64,000 bases of DNA from Paracoccaceae bacterium (GTDB lineage Bacteria; Pseudomonadota; Alphaproteobacteria; Rhodobacterales; Rhodobacteraceae): contig JADGFD010000002.1 in the NCBI GenBank assembly GCA_016744015.1, positions 62,001-126,000 on the forward strand, given 5' to 3'. Positions 26,311 through 35,313 of the stretch are shown here, piece by piece. The notes under the pieces are model-generated. The model had not been told where the DNA came from. It did no database searches and saw only the letters and a program-made list of their open reading frames with translations. Each line of letters opens with the position of its first letter. Within the stretch, counting starts at the first letter, position 1. The position numbers and the translations under genes were made by a program.

Positions 26311-26789
26311 TTAGCTGTGGGTTTCGATGTCAGATTGCAACTGATCCGCAACCGAGCTGGGGTTAAATGCAACGCCCTGATGGCCGGTAAAGCAATATTC
26401 CCGCCAGACAAAACCTATAAGCTCAGCCGCATCCGGCGTTGCGGGGTAGCCCTCTGGGTTCAGCGCTTGCAAGGCGTGGAAAGGCTTGGCGGCGGCAAAG
26501 GCTTCTGATATCCAAACATGCAGCGGCAAAATATGAAAATGTAACGGAAAATCCGGCACCATCCCAAATTTGCCGGTGAGCACCTTTTCAGGTTTTAACA
26601 CCCGCTCCACCGCGCCACAAGCCAACCCAAGAAAGCGCCAAGCTCGGGGAAGGCCTCAGGCGGCAGGGCGGCAAAGCTGTCCGTCGCAGTGCCCGTTGAG
26701 ATCACAAATAAATACCCCGGCACCCCGTAGCGCAGGTTGACATTGATCTGCCAATGCTCCCCTTGCAGCAGGGTACGGTTGTGTTTCAT
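26311..26789 (-). pseudogene. Frameshifted HIT-like nucleotide hydrolase gene
   Basis: Two adjacent frames together form one HIT-like protein. The N-terminal part (26789 down to 26595) starts MKHNRTLLQGEHWQINVNLR and runs out at a stop after GWLVARWSGC. The C-terminal part continues in another frame with ACGAVERVLKPEKVLTGKFG and holds the HIT-type His cluster in FPLHFHILPLHVW. The shift lies near 26615-26635. The last 20 residues are unlike the family. Either the gene has decayed or there is a sequencing error; a programmed shift is unlikely as no slippery heptamer is obvious. Confidence 0.6.
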
Positions 26790-26859
26790 GGGTGGCTTTC
26801 CGGAGGGTTTTGTCGGCGGCAGAAATTGAATGCATATGATCTTACGTGGTCACCTAATA

Positions 26860-26939
26860 TGTAGTGGTTCCGACTGAATCTAACCTGGCAAATGCCGCCT
26901 GAAAAACGGTAACGGTCAGGTCAAGTCGGAACCACTACA
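26860..26939. repeat. 80-bp hairpin element with 16-bp terminal inverted repeats
   Basis: TGTAGTGGTTCCGACT (26860-26875) is perfectly inverted at 26924-26939 around a 48-nt core, in which ACCTG and CAGGT can pair further. CCTAA occurs near both outer edges, a possible but imperfect target duplication. It lies between the broken HIT gene and the LOG gene. It could be a miniature inverted-repeat element or a large terminator of the LOG gene. Confidence 0.6.
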
Positions 26940-26940
26940 C

Positions 26941-27750
26941 CTAACCCTCCCACGCTTGCATCACCTCCCACGCCTCCTCCGCCGTATCCACAAAGCGAAA
27001 CAGGTTAAGGTCGCTATCTGAGATCGTCCCCGCATCTGCCAGTGCTTCCCAGTTGATGATTTTTTGCCAGAAATCCTTGCCAAACAGCAAAATCGGCATT
27101 GGGGCCATGCGTTTGGTCTGGATCAGGGTCAGGGCTTCAAACAGCTCGTCCATGGTCCCAAAGCCGCCGGGGAAGGCAGCAATGGCCTTGGCGCGCATTA
27201 AAAAATGCATTTTACGGATGGCAAAATAATGGAAGTTAAAGCACAGTTCCGGTGTGGCGTATTCATTCGGCGATTGCTCATGCGGCAGCACAATGTTGAG
27301 GCTCACGGATTTGCCACCCACATCAGCAGCGCCACGATTCCCTGCTTCCATCACCCCTGGCCCGCCGCCAGTGCAAACCACATAATCCTTACCACCGGTT
27401 TTCAGGCTCGCTTCGGTGCAAATTTGTGCAAATTTGCGCGCCTCGGTATAATACTGGGAAAGCTCGCCAAGAGCTGCGGTGCGAGCGTTTTCCTTAAACT
27501 CTGGGTCCGGTATGCGCGCCCCGCCAAACAGCACCACGGTACTTTCCACGCCTGCCTCTGTCAGCGCCATTTCTGGTTTCAGCAACTCCAGTTGCAAGCG
27601 CATCGGGCGCAGCTCATCACGGCACAAAAAATCGGGGTCTGCAAAGGCCAGTCGATAAGTTGGCGCGCGGGTTTGCGGCGTGCTTTCCACATCTTGTGAT
27701 TTGGCAATATCATGGCGGGCATCGGGGAAACGGCGGGGCTTGGGGCTCAT
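26941..27750 (-). CDS. LOG-family (TIGR00730-like) nucleotide hydrolase
   Basis: Rossmann-fold protein of 269 aa. It carries the LOG signature GGGPGVMEAGNRGA and PGGFGTMDELFEALT, which place it with phosphoribohydrolases that release a base from nucleoside monophosphates (cytokinin-activating LOG proteins, bacterial PpnN). The ATG at 27750 starts MSPKPRRFPDARHDIAK; the frame upstream to 27900 reads into the divergent intergenic region. An N-terminal extension of about 80 residues precedes the core, as in many alphaproteobacterial members. Confidence 0.88.
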   Translation of the reverse strand: MSPKPRRFPDARHDIAKSQDVESTPQTRAPTYRLAFADPDFLCRDELRPMRLQLELLKPEMALTEAGVESTVVLFGGARIPDPEFKENARTAALGELSQYYTEARKFAQICTEASLKTGGKDYVVCTGGGPGVMEAGNRGAADVGGKSVSLNIVLPHEQSPNEYATPELCFNFHYFAIRKMHFLMRAKAIAAFPGGFGTMDELFEALTLIQTKRMAPMPILLFGKDFWQKIINWEALADAGTISDSDLNLFRFVDTAEEAWEVMQAWEG

Positions 27751-27974
27751 TTGGGTCGTCCTGTGATCTGGGAGAGGGCAGGATTGCAGAAGTTGCGGGG
27801 GAAAGGAAGCGTTTATTCCTGGGCGTATCGATTCATATGGCGTGCAACAAAAACGCACTAATCCGGCAATTTGTCTCAAAACATCGCGCCGCATCGCCAA
27901 AATATTTTTACTTTGCGTGCACCTTGCACTGGCACTCGACTATTGCTTGCTTTGTGGCAACCAAGGATACCCTA

Positions 27975-29594
27975 ATGAGCACCCAATACGTATACCAAAA
28001 TATCGCACGCGCCGTTCGAGAGCATGGGGTGGATACCATGTTTGGGCTGATGGGGGATGCCAACCTGTTTATGGTTGACAGCTTTGTGCGCGATTGCGGT
28101 GGCCGCTTTGTGCCCGCCGCACATGAAGGGAGTTCAGTTTTGATGGCGCTGGCCTATGCCCATGTTGCGGGTAAAGTCGGCGTAGCGACGGTGACCCACG
28201 GCCCGGCGCTCACTAATTGCATGACCGCACTCACCGAAGGTGTGCGCGGCCATATTCCGATGGTTTTGCTGGCGGGGGATACGCCAGTTACCATGCCGCT
28301 GCACCTGCAAAGCGCAGATCAGCGCGCGCTGGTTAAGGCCACAGGTGCTGGGTTTGAGCAGGTGCGTGCGCCTGATACCATCGCCATGGATGTTGCCCGT
28401 GCCTTTTATCGCGCAGAGGTAGAGCGCCGCCCCGTGGTGCTTAATATGCCTGCAGATTTTATGTGGGAGACCGCCGCGCACGAAACGCATGTGCTTGATG
28501 TGTTTACCGCCCCTGGCAATGTCGCCGAAGGTGATATTCTCGATGAAGCCATTGGCATGATCGCCTCAGCACGCCGACCGCTGATTTTGGCGGGCGCGGG
28601 TGCCGTGGCCGCAAAGACCAAGCTGATCCGTCTTGCGGACAGACTGGAAGCGCCGTTGGCGACCACGCTGAAAGCCAAGGGGCTTTTTAATGATCATCCT
28701 TATAATATTGATATTTTCGGCACGCTTTCCACGCCTGCGGCCTATGAGCTGATCGCGCAATCGGATTGTATTATGTGCTTTGGCACCGGCTTGCATGATT
28801 TTACCACCGACCGTGGGAAGCTGATGAAAGGTAAGCGGATCGTGCAGGTGGATGTGGAGCCAACAGCCATCGGCGGAGGCCTGCATCCAGATGCGGCGCT
28901 GGTGGCAGATGCGGGGCTGACCGCCGAAACGATCCTCTACTGGCTAAATGAGGCAGAAGTTTCTCCAAGCGGCTTTACCCGCGAGCTCGATATAAAAACC
29001 CTCACCGCGCACCCCGTCGGCGCAAGCAAAACGGCTGAGGGCTGTATCAACTATGTCTATGCGTTAGAACGGCTGGAAAAGGCGCTTCCGAAAGACAGGC
29101 TTTTGGTGACAGATGGCGGGCGATTTATGACAGAGGTCTGGTGCCGTCTTTCAGTCGAGGGCCCGCGAAGCTTTGTTGCCACCACCAATTTCGGCTCCAT
29201 CGGTATTGGCCTGCAAGAGGCCGTGGGCGCCGGGCTGGCAGCGCCTGACCGGCCCGTTGTGCTATTTAGCGGCGATGGCGGCTTTATGATGGGTGGGATT
29301 AACGAGTTTAACACCGCCGTGCGCCTCGGGCTTGATCTGATCGTAATCATCGCCAATGATTCCGCCTATGGCGCCGAGCATATCCAGTTTCTGGACCGCA
29401 AAATGGACCCGAGCCTGACCGAATTCCACTGGCCGTCCTTTGCCGAAGTCGCCACCGCGCTAGGCGGGCAAGGGGCTATGGTGCAAACCGAAGCCGAGCT
29501 AGACGCCGCCCTTGCGATGATAAAAACCCGAAACGGCCCGATTTTGATCGAACTAAAACTCGACCCGCGTTATGTGCCTAGGATGCGAATTTGA
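27975..29594 (+). CDS. Thiamine-diphosphate enzyme, acetolactate-synthase-like
   Basis: 539 aa with the three-domain TPP fold. The catalytic glutamate is Glu51 in HEGSSVLMALAYA; the central domain runs from about residue 195 to 320; the Mg-TPP motif is GDGGFMMGGINEF through NDSAYG. It resembles IlvB paralogues and benzoylformate-decarboxylase-like enzymes more than the biosynthetic IlvB, and there is no IlvH-type regulatory subunit nearby. Reaction not assignable. ATG 27975; the frame extends upstream over the divergent LOG promoter and start, which is not credible coding. Confidence 0.85.
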   Translation: MSTQYVYQNIARAVREHGVDTMFGLMGDANLFMVDSFVRDCGGRFVPAAHEGSSVLMALAYAHVAGKVGVATVTHGPALTNCMTALTEGVRGHIPMVLLAGDTPVTMPLHLQSADQRALVKATGAGFEQVRAPDTIAMDVARAFYRAEVERRPVVLNMPADFMWETAAHETHVLDVFTAPGNVAEGDILDEAIGMIASARRPLILAGAGAVAAKTKLIRLADRLEAPLATTLKAKGLFNDHPYNIDIFGTLSTPAAYELIAQSDCIMCFGTGLHDFTTDRGKLMKGKRIVQVDVEPTAIGGGLHPDAALVADAGLTAETILYWLNEAEVSPSGFTRELDIKTLTAHPVGASKTAEGCINYVYALERLEKALPKDRLLVTDGGRFMTEVWCRLSVEGPRSFVATTNFGSIGIGLQEAVGAGLAAPDRPVVLFSGDGGFMMGGINEFNTAVRLGLDLIVIIANDSAYGAEHIQFLDRKMDPSLTEFHWPSFAEVATALGGQGAMVQTEAELDAALAMIKTRNGPILIELKLDPRYVPRMRI

Positions 29595-29725
29595 GGGGGG
29601 ATGTGGAACTCTTACATTTCGATATGTGACGTGATTTAGCTATCCTTATTGGGTTGAGTGTAGTAGCCATAATGCGGAACAAAGGTATTGCAAATTTGAC
29701 AACGTCTTGAATTGGAACTGTGTAA

Positions 29726-31507
29726 ATGCAGCTTATAAAAGAAATTGAAATTTCCTACTTTAGGAGTTTCTATAAATTCAAGCTGCGTGATCTAAGTGAT
29801 TTGAACGTAATATTTGGGAAAAACGATTCTGGAAAATCAAACGTGGTTCGCGCACTCAGTCTATTTTTCTCGGGAAACCCAGACAACATCCATGCGTATG
29901 ATTTCGTAACAGACTTCTGTGATCAAAGACTTCGCGAGTCAAGTGAATCGGAAGACATAAGGAAGTTTCTTTACGTGAAAATCACGTTTAATACCCCAAA
30001 AAGTTTTCAACGATCTCTGGGTAAGAATTTCTATGTAAAGAGGCAATGGACGGTCTCTCGCGGAGAAGAGTATATCGAAGAGGTTTCATCGACAATACCA
30101 AATAATAAACGCCACATCCTGACACGTTTGATGAACAAAATAAGGTTTATCCATATTCCAGCGATCAAAGACTTATCAATTTTTGAAATGCTGCTGGCCG
30201 ATGTGTATGACACTTTGGCCGAATCCCCCGATTTCGAAACTGCAGTCGAAGCATTCTCCACGGAAGTTCAAAATTTGACGGGAACGATGTTTTCAACGCT
30301 ACCTAAAGAAGTTTCTGGCAAGTCAAAAATCGGGGTGCCAACTCAAATGAGTTCTTTGTTCGAGACACTGGACTTTGAAACATTGGCACCAGGCGACGAT
30401 AAACCAAAATCGCTTACGCAACAACGTGGTGATGGGATAAAGGCACGGCATATACCCGAACTTCTGGGATATATTTCTGAACACGATGAATTCGACTTTC
30501 ATATCTGGGGTTTTGAAGAGCCAGAAAATTCGTTGGATTTTGTGGCTGCCCAAGCTGAAGCTGAGCGGTTTCTTAATTTGGCAATGGGTAATAAGGTCCA
30601 AGTTTTTATTACAACGCATAGCCCTTCATTCTATCTATTGGAAGACACGGGACTAGCGAGCTTTTATGTTAGTAAAGACGAAAAAGGGCTATCGGTTGCC
30701 CTGCAAGGTCATGAGTTGGAGCAGTTTGATGCCCAAGCAGCTTTGGGTGAGGGCTTTTATCTTCCAGCAATAGCTGACGCGCTTCAAAATATTGCAGACA
30801 TTGAGGCCCGTGCAGCGATTGCCGAAGAAAACTCGGCGCAATTGAAGGTGGAGCTGGAAGGGATAACGATACCAGTTGTACTGACTGAGGGTCGGACTGA
30901 TGCATTAATATTGGAAACAGCTTGGAGTAAATGCCGGAATCACGATATGCCTTTTCGAGTACGAAGCTGTGAAACTGGTGTTGGTGAAGCGGGGGCTGGG
31001 AACGGAGGGGCCGACAGCCTTGCTGTCTGTCTGAAAGGTGTCGCGAGTGATAATGCCCATACAGTGATTGGCCTGTTTGATTATGATGGGGCAGGGCTAA
31101 AAGCATATAAGCTAAATAAAAATTTTGTTGAGGTCAGTATCGGCGGTATGTCTGTAAAGAAAGGAATACACGGGAAATCCTATGCGGTATTACTTCCTAT
31201 TCCCGACTTTCGAGAGGAATGCCGTAAGCATAAAAACCTTCCAATAGAATTTCTGTTTGAGGATGAATACCTTTCGAATGAGGTAGGGGGGGTGAAACTG
31301 GAATTGAAAAGCAAGAAAGCCATCACAACAGTTGGAGATGAAAAGTACGAATTTCCCCTTGCAGACAAGACGCACTTGAAGGATGTTGGGGAGAACAAAG
31401 TGTTTTTTGCAGAGGTAATTGCACCGACTTTTCCAGAGGAAGCGTTCGTTGCGTTTAATGCTATTTTTTCTATGATTTGCGAAATTATTGAAACTGACGC
31501 AAACTAA
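29726..31507 (+). CDS. OLD-family ATPase/TOPRIM nuclease
   Basis: 593 aa; likely an ATP-controlled DNA nuclease of the overcoming-lysogenization-defect family. ABC ATPase part: Walker A GKNDSGKSN (31-39), signature-like QRGDGIKARH (233-242), Walker B FDFHIWGFEEPEN (256-268) and H-loop TTHSP (296-300). TOPRIM part: acidic Glu388 in VVLTEGRTD and Asp452/Asp454 in GLFDYDGAG. It stands alone with no helicase partner, so it is a class 1 type rather than a Gabija pair. It is visibly more AT-rich than its neighbours, which suggests horizontal transfer. An anti-phage role is inference. Confidence 0.85.
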   Translation: MQLIKEIEISYFRSFYKFKLRDLSDLNVIFGKNDSGKSNVVRALSLFFSGNPDNIHAYDFVTDFCDQRLRESSESEDIRKFLYVKITFNTPKSFQRSLGKNFYVKRQWTVSRGEEYIEEVSSTIPNNKRHILTRLMNKIRFIHIPAIKDLSIFEMLLADVYDTLAESPDFETAVEAFSTEVQNLTGTMFSTLPKEVSGKSKIGVPTQMSSLFETLDFETLAPGDDKPKSLTQQRGDGIKARHIPELLGYISEHDEFDFHIWGFEEPENSLDFVAAQAEAERFLNLAMGNKVQVFITTHSPSFYLLEDTGLASFYVSKDEKGLSVALQGHELEQFDAQAALGEGFYLPAIADALQNIADIEARAAIAEENSAQLKVELEGITIPVVLTEGRTDALILETAWSKCRNHDMPFRVRSCETGVGEAGAGNGGADSLAVCLKGVASDNAHTVIGLFDYDGAGLKAYKLNKNFVEVSIGGMSVKKGIHGKSYAVLLPIPDFREECRKHKNLPIEFLFEDEYLSNEVGGVKLELKSKKAITTVGDEKYEFPLADKTHLKDVGENKVFFAEVIAPTFPEEAFVAFNAIFSMICEIIETDAN

Positions 31508-31561
31508 CAAACGAAGCCTAGGCCAAGGGTCTCCCCCCAGCCAAGGCCACTTGCTTAAACC

Positions 31562-32020
31562 CTACTCCTCAACCGTCACCTTTTCAGCTTCAATCGGGCG
31601 GGATTTGGCGATCTCGATCTTGCGGGGTTTTAGGGCTTCGGGGACTTCGCGCACGAGGTCCACGTGCAGCAGGCCGTTGGCGGTAACCGCATCGGTGGCG
31701 CGCACGTGGTCGGCCAGTTGGAAGCGTTTTTCAAAGGCGCGGGTGGCGATGCCGCGGTGCAGGAAGTTGGTTTCCGCCTCAGCCTCGGCCTTTTTACCGG
31801 CAATCACCAGCTGGCCGTCGCGGGTTTCAATCGTTAGTTCGTCCTCGGCAAAGCCAGCCACGGCAATGGAAATGCGATAGGCATCCTCGCCGGTTTTTTC
31901 GATATTATAAGGAGGGTAGCTAGAGCCGCCATCGGTGCGGGTCACGTTATCCAGAATGCTCGCCAAGCGGTCAAAGCCGACGGTTGAGCGGTAAAGGGGG
32001 GTTAGGTCAAAATTTCGCAT
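31562..32020 (-). CDS. Hsp20-type small heat-shock protein
   Basis: ATP-independent chaperone of 152 aa (IbpA type) holding unfolded proteins. The N-terminus MRNFDLTPLYRSTVGFDRL matches IbpA. The alpha-crystallin domain spans about residues 36-130 (YPPYNIEKTGEDAYRISIAV to the GLLHVDLVREVPE strand). The C-terminal IEI-like anchor is in KPRKIEIAK. The ATG at 32020 is preceded by AGGAT. No obvious ROSE-type thermosensor could be folded by eye in the short upstream sequence. Confidence 0.92.
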   Translation of the reverse strand: MRNFDLTPLYRSTVGFDRLASILDNVTRTDGGSSYPPYNIEKTGEDAYRISIAVAGFAEDELTIETRDGQLVIAGKKAEAEAETNFLHRGIATRAFEKRFQLADHVRATDAVTANGLLHVDLVREVPEALKPRKIEIAKSRPIEAEKVTVEE

Positions 32021-32190
32021 TGGGTATCCTCCATTGAGCGACACAAGGTGGCCTTCCTTTACGGACAAGCCGGTTTTACAGGCCCGTTTGGCACCTGCTC
32101 CTTAAAAGGTAGGAAGGGAAATGCGGCTTTCAAGGGGTGGAAAATGGCGGGGCGCACCCTATCTATAGGCCAGCAACGGGAGTATAGCGC

Positions 32191-32823
32191 ATGGCAAATG
32201 ACCACAAGTTTTGGGACCGGATGGCAAAGCGCTATGCGAAATCACCAGTTTCAAACGAGGCGGCTTATCAAGAAAAGCTCCGCAAAACACGCGCGGTTTT
32301 AACACCTGAAATGAAGGTTATGGAATTTGGCTGCGGCACGGGGTCCACCGCCATAACCCTTGCGCCCGATGTGCAGGACTATCTGGCGACGGATATTTCG
32401 AGTGGTATGCTGGCCATCGCGCGGGGCAAGGCCGAGGGCGTTGGCAACCTGCGATTTGAACAGAAACGCCTAGAGGAGATAACCCCGCCAGAAGGCGGCT
32501 TTGATGCGGTGCTGGCGCACAGTATCCTGCACTTGCTCCCCGATAAACAGGCCGCCATCGCGCAGGCCTATGCCCTGCTCAAACCGGGCGGCGTGTTTAT
32601 CTCCAGCACCACCTGCATGGCAAAAGGCGGGGTGTTGAAGCCGCTGCTCTGGGCAGGAAATAAGATAGGCCTGCTGCCGATGGTAAAGTTTTTCAACGCG
32701 GATACGCTGGTCGGCGCTGTAAAGGCTGCGGGCTTCACCATTGAGGACCGCTGGCAGCCCTCACCGAAAGCAGCGGTGTTTTTGATTGCGCGGAAGCCTG
32801 CAATGGTCAATAATGTAAGCTAG
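32191..32823 (+). CDS. Class I SAM-dependent methyltransferase
   Basis: 210 aa Rossmann-fold methyltransferase. The SAM site is VMEFGCGTGSTAITLAP (about 43-59), motif II acidic end LATDISSGML, and post-motif FDAVLAHSILHLLPD; motif III region ALLKPGGVFISST. Similar to UbiE/COQ5-like small methyltransferases. Substrate unknown. A TAG stop leads into the next small gene. Confidence 0.88.
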   Translation: MANDHKFWDRMAKRYAKSPVSNEAAYQEKLRKTRAVLTPEMKVMEFGCGTGSTAITLAPDVQDYLATDISSGMLAIARGKAEGVGNLRFEQKRLEEITPPEGGFDAVLAHSILHLLPDKQAAIAQAYALLKPGGVFISSTTCMAKGGVLKPLLWAGNKIGLLPMVKFFNADTLVGAVKAAGFTIEDRWQPSPKAAVFLIARKPAMVNNVS

Positions 32824-32885
32824 CATAGTGACCGAACAATAGCGGAGCTAACAGGTTTTTTACATTTAGACGCACCGTTGTTGCC

Positions 32886-33266
32886 TTGCTGCTTTGGCCT
32901 GCATTTGCAGCTGCGGCGTTTGGCAACTCAAATTCAAATGCAAGGTATATTGGCGAAATTTCATCACTTGGTGAATTTGGTGTGTTTGAGCTTGTAGCTG
33001 AACCGGGTGTCAATGCATCATCCCTGTATCGGAAATACTTTCGACTATGGGGCGCCAACATTAGCTCGGAGGCGCTTGCCAATTTTGTTGGGCAGGAGAC
33101 CTATGGATGTGAACAGGTTGGCTCCGTCCAAACCATGACGGTTGGCCCTATTATCGTTGTAGAATGCGGGTCAGCTTCCGTTGATGATTTGTCCAAAACC
33201 CTATTGGATGAGGGCGCTGCGCAGCCGTTTTGTGTGGAGTTTAACTGCGACGCTGTTTGCTCTTAG
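32886..33266 (+). CDS. Putative secreted Cys-containing protein with no good start
   Basis: No family recognised. The frame encodes FGNSNSNARYIGEISSLGEF and later four cysteines (VVECGSAS, PFCVEFNCDAVCS) plus YGCEQVG. In-frame residues upstream (RRTVVALLLWPAFAAAAFG) look like a signal peptide, but the frame back to the TGA at 32829 has no ATG or GTG; the only usable codon is TTG 32886, inside the hydrophobic core. Either a rare start is used or the gene has lost its start. It overlaps the rmuC stop by 4 bp on the opposite strand. Confidence 0.4.
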   Translation: MLLWPAFAAAAFGNSNSNARYIGEISSLGEFGVFELVAEPGVNASSLYRKYFRLWGANISSEALANFVGQETYGCEQVGSVQTMTVGPIIVVECGSASVDDLSKTLLDEGAAQPFCVEFNCDAVCS

Positions 33267-34597
33267 CCATTTTTCGGCGGCTCCCCCTCATGCTCCATCC
33301 CAATCTGCTTGGCCGCCTTCGCCCCCAGCACCTTCAGCGTTTCCACCTGCCCCACAAGGTTGCCGCTGCCCTGCGAGAGCTTTGATACCGCCGCCGCGTG
33401 GCTGGTTTGCGCTTGGGTCAGGCGCTCGCCGACCTTCTCCATATCCTGTGTGAAGCCTACAAATTTGTCATAAAGCAGCCCCGCGCGCTTGGCGATATCC
33501 ATGGCGTTTTTGTTGCGGCGATCAATCGACCACAGGTTATCAACCGTTTTCAGGGCCACCATCAGGTTGGTGGGGGAGGCGATCACGATATTGCGTTCAG
33601 AGGCATAAAGTGCAAGGTCTGGGCTGGCCTGCACCGCTTCTGAAAAGGCGCTTTCAATCGGCATAAACAGGATCACATAATCCACCGAGCCATCGTCAAG
33701 CTCGTGGTATTTCTTGGCGCTCAGCGTGTCGATATGGGTTTTGACCGAGCCAACATGCTGCTTCATATTGGCCCTCCGCGTGGCGTTATCCTCGGCATTC
33801 ACCGCGCGCTCATAGGCCACGAGCGAAACCTTGCTATCCACCACCAACCGCCGCCCGCCGGGCAGGTTGACCACCACATCGGGCCGAAAGGCCTGCCCCT
33901 CGTCACCACGGTAATGGCTCTGCACCTCATATTCCTCACCTTCCCGCAGGCCAGAGCGCTCAAGGATGCTGGCCAGCACCATCTCCCCCCACGCGCCCTG
34001 CTTTTGCTGGTCGCCCTTCAGGGCTTTGGTGAGATTGTGGGCCTCCAGTGACACCTCGGCGCTTTGCTGGGTCAGCGTTTCAATCTGGTGCTTAAGCGCC
34101 ACGCGGTCTTTGCCCGCGGCCTCATGCACTCCGCGCAACTCGGCCTCAAACTTGCCGATATGTTCCTTCAATGGCTGCAACACCATCTTAAGTCGCTCGC
34201 TATTTTGCCGCTCAAACTTCTCGCCATGGGATTCCATCACCTGCCCCGCCAGCGCTTTGAATTCTGCTTTCAGGTGCTCCCCATTTTCATTCAGCAAGGC
34301 TAGTTTTTCTGCATTGCTCGCATGCTGCATCTCAAGTGATGTCTCCAGCCGCACATTTTCCTCACGGGTATCTGCTAAATCCCGCTGCGCACCCCGCAAT
34401 TCATCTACCAGTCCTGCAAGCTGGGCTTCATACCCTTCGGTCTGGCCCTGTGCGCCCATCATTTCCGCTTCAGCCCGCGCTAGTGCAGCTTTGCGCCTTG
34501 TAACAAAGGCCCAAAGCGCGGCTATGGCGAGGCCGGCCAGCAAGGCCTTAATCCAGCCGGGGGAGGCTTGCAGCTCGGCGATCAATTGAGCACTCAT
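33263..34597 (-). CDS. rmuC: RmuC-family DNA recombination protein
   Basis: 444 aa. An N-terminal transmembrane segment (about 18-32) is followed by a long coiled coil (40-200) and the RmuC nuclease-like domain: QGAWGEMVLASILERSGLRE, FRPDVVVNLPGGRRLVVDSK with the acidic/Lys PD-(D/E)xK-like core, and PTNLMVALKTVDNLW. E. coli RmuC limits inversions at short inverted repeats. It overlaps the upstream methyltransferase gene by 4 bp, so the two are coupled. Confidence 0.92.
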   Translation of the reverse strand: MSAQLIAELQASPGWIKALLAGLAIAALWAFVTRRKAALARAEAEMMGAQGQTEGYEAQLAGLVDELRGAQRDLADTREENVRLETSLEMQHASNAEKLALLNENGEHLKAEFKALAGQVMESHGEKFERQNSERLKMVLQPLKEHIGKFEAELRGVHEAAGKDRVALKHQIETLTQQSAEVSLEAHNLTKALKGDQQKQGAWGEMVLASILERSGLREGEEYEVQSHYRGDEGQAFRPDVVVNLPGGRRLVVDSKVSLVAYERAVNAEDNATRRANMKQHVGSVKTHIDTLSAKKYHELDDGSVDYVILFMPIESAFSEAVQASPDLALYASERNIVIASPTNLMVALKTVDNLWSIDRRNKNAMDIAKRAGLLYDKFVGFTQDMEKVGERLTQAQTSHAAAVSKLSQGSGNLVGQVETLKVLGAKAAKQIGMEHEGEPPKNG

Positions 34598-35292
34598 TGG
34601 GCTCCCTCCTTAAACCGTGGCGGCAGGCGCATCATCTTGTTGAGCCGTAAGTTCTTATAGCCCTCTGTAAAGTGGATCAGCTCGAACCCCAAGGAGGAGT
34701 CCTTCAGGATCAGGAATTGGGAGAAGGGCAGGGCGATGATCGGCACGTTCATCGCTTCGGCAAAATAAATGGCATAGGGGCATACAAAGGTCGGGTCAAA
34801 ATCCGGCCCGTGCTGCCAGACAGATTTTCCAAAATCATCCCCCCCGAGCAGCCCTCCGGGGCGGATCTTTTCAAACATCAGCATCATGTCAATGGTGATG
34901 CCGCGCAGGGTGTGGTCCCCGTCAATATAGGCCATATCAAGGCTTTCCGGTGCGATATCAGGTGCGGCCTCTTTGGTTGTGCAGCGCATGACATGGCGCT
35001 TGTCTCTGGCAAAATCAGTGCAGGCCATGGCCTCTTCAAAAATGCTTTCAAATACTGAATTGTGTTTGTTGGCAGGCTTGTTCCAATCCGGCAATTGCTG
35101 CCAAGGGTCGATCATGCTGTAGCGCTTTATGCTGCCGCAATGCTGCAACATATGTGCCGCAAATGCCCCGCGCCACACGCCGACCTCAGCTATATCGGCC
35201 ACTTTTTCCTGCCGCATAATCTGGCCCCACATATCCTCACGGGTTTGAGCTGTGGTCGCAATTTTTTGAATGGCCATAAGGCGGTCAAGCAT
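34594..35292 (-). CDS. SAM-dependent methyltransferase (Methyltransf_24-like)
   Basis: 232 aa. AEVGVWRGAFAAHMLQHCGS is the SAM-binding glycine motif and LDMAYIDGDHTLRGITIDM is the acidic post-motif of the class often found with glycan or rhamnosyl-modification genes. RPGGLLGGDDFG ends the core. It is coupled to rmuC by a 4-bp overlap. Substrate unknown. Confidence 0.78.
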   Translation of the reverse strand: MLDRLMAIQKIATTAQTREDMWGQIMRQEKVADIAEVGVWRGAFAAHMLQHCGSIKRYSMIDPWQQLPDWNKPANKHNSVFESIFEEAMACTDFARDKRHVMRCTTKEAAPDIAPESLDMAYIDGDHTLRGITIDMMLMFEKIRPGGLLGGDDFGKSVWQHGPDFDPTFVCPYAIYFAEAMNVPIIALPFSQFLILKDSSLGFELIHFTEGYKNLRLNKMMRLPPRFKEGAQ

Positions 35293-35313
35293 GGTGTGGT
35301 TCCTGTTTTTGGC

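Noticed and set aside
26205-26411. Minus-strand open frame of 68 codons ending near the inverted repeat
   Set aside because: It overlaps the end of the HIT-like pseudogene in another frame and has no motif or ribosome site.
29696-29724. TTGACA with TGTGTA 17 bp downstream, before the OLD gene
   Set aside because: The -10 would touch the start codon and put the transcript start inside the gene; a different promoter upstream is likely.
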